Of a DNA stretch of 13,539 nucleotides, positions 5,780-12,760 are shown in pieces. This DNA is from Bacteroidota bacterium (lineage in GTDB: Bacteria > Bacteroidota > Bacteroidia > Chitinophagales > LD1): NCBI GenBank assembly GCA_028288545.1, contig JAQBNQ010000021.1:1-13539 (forward strand), read 5' to 3'. The notes beneath the pieces were generated by a model, which was not told the origin of the DNA, did not search any database, and saw nothing but the letters and a program-made list of their open reading frames with translations. The position numbers and the translations under genes were made by a program. Position 1 is the first letter of the stretch. Each line of letters opens with the position of its first letter.

Positions 5780-7573
5780 GTGAACAAAGTACTCTTAATC
5801 ATATCGCTCCTGGTCCTGGGAATCTTCCACCAAAGTTTCGCTCAGATCATTTACCCGCCTGCTATTCAGTGCGTGGAAAATAATGGTGCTAATGGCAACA
5901 TTACTCTCAACTGGACAGACCCCGCTCCTAATCCTTGTGGTGCCTTTGTTCAATATACCATTTACGCCTCTTCTCATGGCCCGGGTGGCCCTTATGATTC
6001 AGTAATAGCGGTTACTTCCCAGGCTGCCACCTCTATCACCCTGGCTAACTACAATTCTGGCACTACCACCTGGTATTTTTACATGCAGGCTAATTACAAT
6101 TGCCCTTCGGGTACTGTGCTTAATTCCGATACGGTCAATAATCTTAATCCTGCAGTTCCGCAAATTGTAAATGTAACAGTAACACCGGGGGGGCAGGTTA
6201 TCTTTAACTGGTTGCCCGGTGCATCACCACAGACTTACGCTTACGTTTGTTATTATTATTTGTCTAATGGTACTGGTGTTCCTTTCGATACTGTTTACGG
6301 TCGTAACAACACTACCACAACCGATATTCTGGGTAACCCAAACATCCAGTCATTGGTTTACACAGTAGCCGCAATGGATAGTTGCGGAAAGATCAGTTCA
6401 TTTAATACCAGTCCGCACAATACCATTTATACAACAGCGCAGGTTGTCACGTGTCAACAGCAAATGAATATTGCCTGGAATAAATATATCAACTGGCCTC
6501 AGGGTGTTGATCGTTACGAGTTATGGGTAAGTAAATTTCCCGGGCCATTTGTATTGCAGGGTACTACGGACAGTGCGACCTTGTCATACAGCTACACCAA
6601 TTTTAACGACGGCGACTCCATCACTCTTTTTATCAGGGCTATCAGCAAGGCAGATACTACCATTATATCAAATGGTAATTTGGTGGTTATCAAGGCCCGC
6701 ATTGTTCAACCGCCATCGTATAACTACATCACCAATCTTACAGTGGATGCATTTAATCATGTGGAGATAACCTGGACCATTGATACTATTGCCCAACTTA
6801 TTTTCTATAAGTTGATGCGGGGGGCAGATACGCTGAGTTATACCCCGGCCGATCAGATTCCGGTTCCGGTTCCGCTCAAACACTTTCAAACTTATATTGA
6901 TTCCAATTATGTTGCGCCACAGAACAATCCTTACTTCTATAAGGTGGTTGCAGTGGATAGCTGCGAAAATATATATCCTTCGCCTTTTGGCGAAACGGTT
7001 AACCTAAAGGGTAACGAATATGATGTTTTCAGCAACCAGCTTATGTGGAATGATTTTGTTCTGCAATATGCCACAGTAATGAAGTATAACCTTTACCGCG
7101 ATATAGGTAACGGATACCAGTTAATAAGAACTTTTTTACCCGGTACTAACCTGTTTTTTGATTCGGTGCAACAGTTTTTGGCTACAGCTGGCAGTTTCTG
7201 TTATAAGATAGAAGCGGTTTACTCTATCAGCCTTCCTGCACCAAGCGGCTACCAGGATACGCTTAGCAGTTTTTCGAACGTGGTATGTATCAGCGAACGT
7301 CCTGTTATTTATATACCCAATGCATTTGCACCAAGCGGTGTAAATAACATCTTTAAACCCACTATCATCTTTGGTGGCGCCACAGGCTATACCATGACCA
7401 TCTTTAATCGTTGGGGAGGAAAAGTTTTTGAAACCACAAACCCGAATGATGGATGGGACGGAACAGATCATGGTAAAGAATCTACCATGGGCGGTTACGC
7501 TTACCTCATCCAGTTTTACGCCGGTGATGGGACGGCTATTGAACGAAAAGGAATTGTATTACTGGTAAGATAG
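5780..7573 (+). CDS. T9SS type B cargo: fibronectin-III-like surface protein
   Basis: This 597-residue protein is predicted to be exported by Sec and then by the type IX system to the cell surface or medium. Residues 1-21 are a signal peptide (LLIISLLVLGIFHQSFA, cut before Gln22). Five fibronectin-III-like beta-sandwich repeats follow, at about 25-125, 126-220, 221-306, 307-408 and 409-505. The repeats contain core signatures such as ITLNW, VIFNWLP, MNIAWN, VEITW and QLMWN, and late strands such as YTVAAMDSC and YFYKVVAVDSC. The duplicated (A/V)xDSC element in repeats 2 and 4 suggests internal duplication. Residues 508-597 are the gliding-motility-associated C-terminal domain (TIGR04131 type): PNAFAPSGVNNIFKP, then MTIFNRWGGKVFE, GWDG, GGYAYLIQF, and final KGIVLLVR. 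The start is GTG at 5780; it alone gives the full signal peptide. It ends 8 bp from the convergent hydrolase gene. No catalytic domain is visible, so a binding or adhesive role is inference. Confidence 0.92.
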   Translation: MNKVLLIISLLVLGIFHQSFAQIIYPPAIQCVENNGANGNITLNWTDPAPNPCGAFVQYTIYASSHGPGGPYDSVIAVTSQAATSITLANYNSGTTTWYFYMQANYNCPSGTVLNSDTVNNLNPAVPQIVNVTVTPGGQVIFNWLPGASPQTYAYVCYYYLSNGTGVPFDTVYGRNNTTTTDILGNPNIQSLVYTVAAMDSCGKISSFNTSPHNTIYTTAQVVTCQQQMNIAWNKYINWPQGVDRYELWVSKFPGPFVLQGTTDSATLSYSYTNFNDGDSITLFIRAISKADTTIISNGNLVVIKARIVQPPSYNYITNLTVDAFNHVEITWTIDTIAQLIFYKLMRGADTLSYTPADQIPVPVPLKHFQTYIDSNYVAPQNNPYFYKVVAVDSCENIYPSPFGETVNLKGNEYDVFSNQLMWNDFVLQYATVMKYNLYRDIGNGYQLIRTFLPGTNLFFDSVQQFLATAGSFCYKIEAVYSISLPAPSGYQDTLSSFSNVVCISERPVIYIPNAFAPSGVNNIFKPTIIFGGATGYTMTIFNRWGGKVFETTNPNDGWDGTDHGKESTMGGYAYLIQFYAGDGTAIERKGIVLLVR

Positions 7574-7581
7574 TTGATGCC

Positions 7582-8517
7582 TTAATTCCTTACAAACTCC
7601 AAAAAATCTTTCGCAACTTTTTCAGGGCACTCCATCATGGGAGTATGGCCGCATGGATCGTAAATAATAACCTTACTGTTTTTAATATCGTGGTGAAAAC
7701 TTTCGGCGTGTTCTACAGGGATAACGCGATCCTGTTTGCCCCAAATTATCAGCGTTGGACATTGCACCAGCTTTATCAGGTTTGTATCCGGAAATTGCTG
7801 TGCCCGCGCCAGGGTCAACATGTTTTGTATGTTGCCTTCGCGATTACTAAAATGATTATTCAGTTTCCATACTGCTTCCTCAACTTTCGAACTATCAGCA
7901 TAACAGCTTAACATACCGCTTTTAGACATGAACATGGGCATTCCCTTATCAAATACGTGGCCGAAGCTTTTGTATTTAAACATAGTTAGCTTGCCCGATA
8001 CATTGGTAACGTCATATCCGGCACTGTTCAGCAAAATCAGTTTTTTCACTTTGGTTGGATGGTCTGCTGCAGCCAGCCAGGCTATTCCTCCGCCCATCGA
8101 ATTGCCCATTACATATACCGAGTCTAAATGAAGTGTATCCAGTATAAAAGTAATGTAATCGCGATACATTTTTACATAATCAGGCTTGTCTCCTATATCC
8201 GGAAAATCACTTAAGCCAAAACCCGGAAGGTCAACACGAACCACCCTAAAACTATCTTTTAGCAACGCAGCCACTTTACTAAAGTTACGGGTTGAGCCTC
8301 CAAAACCATGGATCACTAAAACGGGAATTCCGCTACCCTCATCAACATAATGTAACTCAGCTCCCTGCCATTTTACAAAATGTGAAGCGGGTAAGGCAAG
8401 TTCTTTTTTTGCATCTTCTTTGCTTATAATAAGGTTCGGCCTTAAAAAAACAATTCCCAGCACAACAACAATTGCCAACAGACTTAAAAATAAAATACCA
8501 CGTAATAGTTTCTTCAT
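7582..8517 (-). CDS. Membrane-anchored alpha/beta-fold hydrolase
   Basis: This 311-residue protein has the complete alpha/beta-hydrolase catalytic set. HGFGGS at 70-75 forms the oxyanion loop. The nucleophile elbow GNSMGG (138-143) holds Ser140, Asp263 sits in WGKQDRVIP, and His291 sits in CGHTPMMECPE. A lid region between about 165 and 235 sits between the nucleophile and acid. Residues 5-25 form one transmembrane segment after MKK, with no clear cleavage site. The catalytic domain is therefore probably tethered to the inner membrane, facing the periplasm. The overall pattern resembles meta-cleavage-product hydrolases and lipase/esterase-like enzymes (MhpC/BphD type), but the substrate cannot be read from sequence. 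The gene stands alone, ending 8 bp from a convergent neighbour with no visible terminator between them. The ATG at 8517 begins MKKLLRG, a typical anchor start, and a TTACTTTG -7 box lies about 50 bp upstream. Confidence 0.93.
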   Translation of the reverse strand: MKKLLRGILFLSLLAIVVVLGIVFLRPNLIISKEDAKKELALPASHFVKWQGAELHYVDEGSGIPVLVIHGFGGSTRNFSKVAALLKDSFRVVRVDLPGFGLSDFPDIGDKPDYVKMYRDYITFILDTLHLDSVYVMGNSMGGGIAWLAAADHPTKVKKLILLNSAGYDVTNVSGKLTMFKYKSFGHVFDKGMPMFMSKSGMLSCYADSSKVEEAVWKLNNHFSNREGNIQNMLTLARAQQFPDTNLIKLVQCPTLIIWGKQDRVIPVEHAESFHHDIKNSKVIIYDPCGHTPMMECPEKVAKDFLEFVRN

Positions 8518-8566
8518 TGTTCAGATTCTCTTTTGTTTAATGGATAGTTTGCGGGAGGAACCGGGC

Positions 8567-8597
8567 CAAAGTAAATATTTAGCAGGAATATTGTCAA
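8567..8597 (-). promoter_or_regulatory. Candidate Bacteroidota promoter for the hydrolase gene
   Basis: On the minus strand TTG (8597-8595) sits at the end of a T-rich run. It is followed by a 20-bp spacer and then TTACTTTG (8574-8567), one mismatch from the -7 consensus TAnnTTTG. The spacing fits the known -33/-7 architecture, and the leader to the ATG at 8517 would be about 40-45 bases. Confidence 0.45.
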
Positions 8598-8669
8598 AAA
8601 AAATCGGGTCACCGGTTCATCGGGTTCAACCAATTTACCAATAACCCAATTTAAAGATTGATAGCTTTA

Positions 8670-9071
8670 CTATTCTTCTCCCGGTTTAAAAGCGCCGCGG
8701 TCGTTAACTTGCGCCTTACGGGCTTCTTCTTTTTTCTTCCATTGATCAGCAGAAAGTATTGCTTTCACTTTTGCTTCGCGGTCGTCCATCAAAGCTTTCA
8801 TTTTAGTCTTTGTTTCATCGCTTGGAGGGCCACCGGCACCTCTAAGTGCTGCACGTTGAGTAAAAAAGTTAGTATTTGCTTCCAATACTTTGGTGTATTG
8901 GTCGGTGCTTAACTTTACAACTCCATTCAATTTGTCGGTTGCCTGTTTAGCTCGTTCCTGCGGGCTTGCATTAGGATGTTTCTCGCCTCGGGCAGGAGCC
9001 GGAGTTTCCTGGGCAAAAGTTGCAAGGGTCATTATCGCCATTGCAAAAGTCAATATCAGGTTCTTTTTCAT
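8670..9071 (-). CDS. Small periplasmic Spy-like (LTxxQ-type) protein
   Basis: This 133-residue exported protein has a clear signal peptide (residues 1-20, MKKNLILTFAMAIMTLATFA, cut before Gln21). After a Pro/Ala-rich linker it is predicted to be almost wholly helical, with many Lys, Glu, Gln and Ala. Two short motifs stand out: LSTDQYTKVLE (54-64) and LSADQWKKKEE (106-116). They match the LTxxQ repeat idea of the Spy/CpxP family, whose members act as periplasmic chaperones or envelope-stress sensors. Bacteroidota carry many such small proteins of unproven function, so the name is by resemblance only. The C-terminal tail is charged and disordered-looking (KPGEE). The ATG at 9071 begins a canonical MKK signal. 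It is divergent from the PNGase-like gene across 151 bp. A TAACTTTA sequence (9109-9102, minus strand) is a one-mismatch -7 box, with no well-spaced -33 element. Confidence 0.82.
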   Translation of the reverse strand: MKKNLILTFAMAIMTLATFAQETPAPARGEKHPNASPQERAKQATDKLNGVVKLSTDQYTKVLEANTNFFTQRAALRGAGGPPSDETKTKMKALMDDREAKVKAILSADQWKKKEEARKAQVNDRGAFKPGEE

Positions 9072-9200
9072 ACAGATGTTTTTAGTTTAAAAATAAGACC
9101 ATAAAGTTACCGCCGGGTTCAACGCCAAACATTTCATTTAACGTTTGTTGCAGAAAATATAAGTGTTAAAGTTAAGCAGGTCCCTTCTCGTCATTTTCCT

Positions 9201-9208
9201 TAATTTTG
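9201..9208 (+). promoter_or_regulatory. Candidate -7 box for the PNGase-like gene
   Basis: TAATTTTG matches the Bacteroidota TAnnTTTG element exactly and lies 14 bases before the ATG at 9223. Transcription would then start within a few bases of the initiation codon. This makes the internal ATG at 9229 (MKKPLLIL) a possible real start. I see no well-placed TTG at -33. Confidence 0.4.
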
Positions 9209-9222
9209 AAAATTAATCATTT

Positions 9223-11298
9223 ATGCCAATGAAAAAGCCTCTACTCATTTTATTTTTAGCACTTTTATTTGGTACTCCGGCTTTTGCGGCCACAGGCGAT
9301 ACCACTGTTATAGTGGCCCATACCCATACCAATCTTGCATCTCCACCAACCGATTACGATATATGGACTGTGTTTCCTAACACAAGCGTAACTTATCAAA
9401 AGGTAATAATGAAGTTTACCCTGGGTTGCGGAACGCCTAATTGTTCGGGTTGGGATTATACAGTTAATTCGGAACTGGGAAAGAAAAACGGTACCCTGGA
9501 TTCATCCATCGCGGCAATTGATACCGTGATAGTGGGAACAGATACAACTTATGATACAACCTGGACTTACCGCGACCACGTTAATTTTATTGAGATAGGA
9601 CGATTGATTACGCCATATGGTACATACATGGCAAACAATAGCAATGGTTTTAATAATGCCTGGACCCAACCCTATTATTATGACGTAACGGACTACGCAG
9701 GATTTTTGAAAGACTCGGTTGATGTTCGGGTTCACTATGATGGTTGGACAGATGCCTTTAGTGCAAACGTTGAATTCATTTTTATCGAGGGCCCTCCTGG
9801 TCGTGATATTGATAGTGTTAGGCAACTTTATCATGGCGGATACGGGTATGGAAGTTCCTCAGGCTTTGAAAGCCAGGTGGGACCGCAAACATTCTTTATC
9901 AACTCTTCGGTTTCCTCGGCAAAGGTGGTGGTTGATATGACCGGACACGGCAGCCAGGGCGAATTTGATCCGCGTAACTTTCACATATTGGTTAACGGAA
10001 CTGATATCTACGACCGCCTGTTATGGAAAGATGATTGCGGAATGAATGCCGTATATCCTCAAGGGGGAACATGGATTTTTAATCGTGCTAACTGGTGCCC
10101 GGGTTCTTCGGTGCCGATTTATGAGGTGGATATTACGCCTTACATCACTCCCGGGCAAAATGTAACTGTAGATTTGGATATGGATGACTTTACGATTCAG
10201 TCGGGGCAATCATCTACTTATATTTTGTCGGCGCATCTTATAACTTATACCTCCCAAAAAAATAATGATGTAATGATGGAGGAGATCATTGCTCCTAATT
10301 CAGATAAAACCTACCTGCGTTATAATCCCATTTGTACTAACCCCAAAGTTAAGATCAAAAACACGGGCAAATCGCAACTTACTTATGCTGAGATTTCGTA
10401 TTGGGTAAAAGGTGGGGTTAAATGGTATTACATCTGGAACGGAAATCTTTCGCCATTTCAATCAGAAATTATCACACTTCCTGCCTTTGACTGGAACGGC
10501 CTGGATACCACCGACCGGGTGTTTATTGCCGAAGCAAATTGGCCCAATAATGTGCCTGATGAATATACTTATAATAATCATTTAGAGTCAGCCTTCAATA
10601 TGGTGCCACAAACAGATTCGGTATGGTACATTTTTTATAAAAGTAATAACGCACCGTGGGAAGACCAATATGTGATAAAGGATGAAAATGGCGATACCAT
10701 TGATTATAAGAATAGTGCAAATGCAAATACCATTTACCGCGATACCCTGCATTTAATTCCGGGCAGTTATGCTTTTGATTTTTTTGACTTTGACTCTATT
10801 AACTGGGGTGGGGGAGATGGTTTGTCGTGGTGGTTTAATCAAATGCGCAATACCGATTCGTGGTACGAAACTGCGGGGCAGCTCAATCTCCGCAAAAAAA
10901 ATGGCGTAGTGTATAATAACATCAACCCCGATTTTGGAAACAACGTACACTACGAATTTACGGTGGGCTATCCTTTGGGATACAATGATCCGAAAAATCC
11001 ACCACCGCCACCCATTCACCCTTCGGGTATAATAGAAGCAACGGTACTTACAGCCGATCTGAATGTGTTTCCTAATCCCGCTATGGATATTTTAAATGTC
11101 CACTTAAATTTAAGTAAAGAAGCGAGTGGAAACATAACGCTAACGGATATTACGGGACGACTTATCAGGCAGTATAGTTTCAATAACTCAAGCTATCAGA
11201 ACATTACCGTGCCCGTTAAGGAATTGGCGAGGGGTATGTATTTTGTAAATCTGCTGGCGGATGGGGTAAATGTTAGCCGCAAGATCATTCTTCAATAA
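9223..11298 (+). CDS. Secreted PNGase F-like amidase with T9SS type A tail
   Basis: This 691-residue protein resembles peptide-N-glycosidase F, which releases N-glycans by cutting the GlcNAc-Asn amide bond. Residues 1-22 are a signal peptide; the start may be Met1 or Met3. The two PNGase F beta-sandwich domains span about 25-190 and 200-345. Shared landmarks are CSGWDY (74-79) for CDEWDR, IGRLITPY (125-132) for IGRFITPY, YDVTDY for IDVTDF, TGHG (240-243) for SGWGH, and FNRANWCPGSSVP (286-298) for PDRAGWCPGMAVP. Of the catalytic residues, Asp60 corresponds to Asp78 and Glu206 to Glu247 (GEF), while Glu118 appears replaced by Asp173 (HYDGW). Unlike PNGase F (about 350 residues), two more domains follow. 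Residues 360-460 are a CARDB/Ig-like module (KNTGKSQLTYAEISYW and late NNHLESAF), and 465-585 are a beta-jelly-roll common in T9SS cargo (FFDFDSINWGGGDG). After a PPPPP linker comes a type A sorting domain (about 611-691, VFPNPAMDILNV and GMYFVNL). Activity is inferred, not shown. Confidence 0.88.
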   Translation: MPMKKPLLILFLALLFGTPAFAATGDTTVIVAHTHTNLASPPTDYDIWTVFPNTSVTYQKVIMKFTLGCGTPNCSGWDYTVNSELGKKNGTLDSSIAAIDTVIVGTDTTYDTTWTYRDHVNFIEIGRLITPYGTYMANNSNGFNNAWTQPYYYDVTDYAGFLKDSVDVRVHYDGWTDAFSANVEFIFIEGPPGRDIDSVRQLYHGGYGYGSSSGFESQVGPQTFFINSSVSSAKVVVDMTGHGSQGEFDPRNFHILVNGTDIYDRLLWKDDCGMNAVYPQGGTWIFNRANWCPGSSVPIYEVDITPYITPGQNVTVDLDMDDFTIQSGQSSTYILSAHLITYTSQKNNDVMMEEIIAPNSDKTYLRYNPICTNPKVKIKNTGKSQLTYAEISYWVKGGVKWYYIWNGNLSPFQSEIITLPAFDWNGLDTTDRVFIAEANWPNNVPDEYTYNNHLESAFNMVPQTDSVWYIFYKSNNAPWEDQYVIKDENGDTIDYKNSANANTIYRDTLHLIPGSYAFDFFDFDSINWGGGDGLSWWFNQMRNTDSWYETAGQLNLRKKNGVVYNNINPDFGNNVHYEFTVGYPLGYNDPKNPPPPPIHPSGIIEATVLTADLNVFPNPAMDILNVHLNLSKEASGNITLTDITGRLIRQYSFNNSSYQNITVPVKELARGMYFVNLLADGVNVSRKIILQ

Positions 11299-11386
11299 AC
11301 TATATGTGATTTGGCTGGTGGTTTATAGGGTTATTTTATAATTTCCCGACTTCCAAATTGTATAATCAGCCATTTCAGTTGTCACA

Positions 11387-12760
11387 ATGAATCACTATAA
11401 GCAAATTCAGGAATACATTGATGCACAGGATAAAGCAAAACTTGCTGACCTGGTTCAGTCGCTCAAGTATGATGAGATATTGAACATTCTTGAAAAATGC
11501 GATGACGAGCATAAGATAGCCGTGTTTGAAGCGATGGATGTTTACATTGCCATGAAGTGCTTTAAGATTTTGCCCGATAAGGTGCGGCAGATGCTGATTA
11601 AGCAAATGCACTATGAAAAGGCCGCAAGATTACTGAACACTCTGCCCGATGATGACCTTACTGCCTTTATTGAAGGCCTCCCAAGTCGGGTCGTAAATGA
11701 GTTGTTGAAATTATTGAGCGATGAGAACCGCAAAACGGTGCTATCGCTTTTAGGCTACCCTGAACACTCCGTGGGCCGTTTAATGACGCCTCATTATATT
11801 GCCGTAAAGCAGGATTGGACCGTTGAACAGGTATTTGCATTTATACGTCAATACGGGCAACATTCCGAAACGGTGAATGTGATTTATGTAATTGATGACA
11901 ACGGTGTTTTGATTGATGATATCCGGATGCATGAGTTTCTTTTTGTAGATGGACCAACCAAAGTGAGTGAGATAATGGATCATCGTTTTCTCACCCTTAA
12001 AGCAAACGACCAGGAAACCGAGGCCATTAGTGTTTTTAGAAAAAATAACCGCTTTGCTTTACCGGTGGTGGATGATAACGGCGTGTTATTAGGTATTGTA
12101 ACGATAGATGACGTGCTGCGTTTGGCCGAAGTAGAAGATACCAGGGACATGCAGCAGATAGGTGGTTCCGAAGCATTGGATGAACCTTATAACCAGATAT
12201 CGTTTTTTAAACTGATAAAGAAAAGGGCCGGTTGGCTGGTTATCCTGTTTTTAGGGGAAATGTTTACCGCTACTGCCATGGGCTTTTTTCAGGATGAGAT
12301 CAGCAAAGCGGTGGTATTGGCCTTGTTCATTCCACTCATCATATCCAGCGGTGGTAATTCAGGTTCGCAGGCTTCTTCTATTATTATTCGCGCCATGGCT
12401 TTGGGCGAAGTTACATTTGCGGATTGGTGGCGCGTAATGCGTCGCGAAGTTTTTTCGGGTCTTACACTCGGCGGTATCTTAGGAGCCGTTGGTTTTTTAA
12501 GGATACTTATCTGGCAGCAAACGCACTTGTATAATTACGGTCCGCATTGGGTGCTGGTAGCGTTTACTATATTCTTTTCGTTGATTGGTGTTGTTACCTG
12601 GGGAACTCTCTCCGGTTCTATGCTACCCATTTTATTAAAAAAAGTGGGTGCTGATCCTGCCGCTTCATCTGCTCCTTTTGTTGCAACGCTGGTAGATGTT
12701 ACCGGTTTGGTGATTTATTTCTCGGTAGCCTATATCATTCTTAAGGGTACTTTATTGTAA
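11387..12760 (+). CDS. mgtE: Magnesium transporter MgtE
   Basis: This 457-residue protein is a full-length MgtE, a homodimeric Mg2+ channel gated by cytosolic Mg2+. In order it has a cytosolic superhelical N domain (about 1-130), two CBS domains (about 133-195 and 196-255), a plug helix, and five transmembrane helices (about 280-457). Family signatures are intact: SVGRLMTPHYIAV (128-140) opens CBS1, and FALPVVDDNGVLLGIVTIDD (223-242) lies in CBS2. The pore segment GGNSGSQASSIIIRAMALGE (322-341) and GADPAASSAP (421-430) are also present. Asp437 in ATLVDVTGL corresponds to the pore aspartate Asp432 of the Thermus thermophilus protein. Transport of Co2+ is also known for some members. The ATG at 11387 gives the normal family N terminus. 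The last 20 bp overlap the 3' end of the convergent GH20 gene. No M-box Mg2+ riboswitch fits in the 88-bp upstream gap. Confidence 0.97.
   Translation: MNHYKQIQEYIDAQDKAKLADLVQSLKYDEILNILEKCDDEHKIAVFEAMDVYIAMKCFKILPDKVRQMLIKQMHYEKAARLLNTLPDDDLTAFIEGLPSRVVNELLKLLSDENRKTVLSLLGYPEHSVGRLMTPHYIAVKQDWTVEQVFAFIRQYGQHSETVNVIYVIDDNGVLIDDIRMHEFLFVDGPTKVSEIMDHRFLTLKANDQETEAISVFRKNNRFALPVVDDNGVLLGIVTIDDVLRLAEVEDTRDMQQIGGSEALDEPYNQISFFKLIKKRAGWLVILFLGEMFTATAMGFFQDEISKAVVLALFIPLIISSGGNSGSQASSIIIRAMALGEVTFADWWRVMRREVFSGLTLGGILGAVGFLRILIWQQTHLYNYGPHWVLVAFTIFFSLIGVVTWGTLSGSMLPILLKKVGADPAASSAPFVATLVDVTGLVIYFSVAYIILKGTLL
12741..12760. other. Tail-to-tail coding overlap of mgtE and the GH20 gene
   Basis: The GH20 stop (TAA on the minus strand, bases 12743-12741) lies 20 bases inside the mgtE coding end, whose own stop is at 12758-12760. 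Both C termini appear family-typical, so the overlap looks genuine rather than due to a frameshift. No hairpin terminator is visible, so the two transcripts must run into each other. Confidence 0.85.

Noticed and set aside
8595..8669. Intrinsic terminator of the Spy-like gene using the minus-strand T8 tract near 8600
   Set aside because: No stem with adequate pairing sits directly before the T tract; only 4-5 bp partial pairings (GGGTT/AACCC) are further upstream. The T tract fits the hydrolase promoter region better.
11299..11386. M-box magnesium riboswitch before mgtE
   Set aside because: The 88-bp gap is too short for the known M-box fold and shows none of its recognisable helices.
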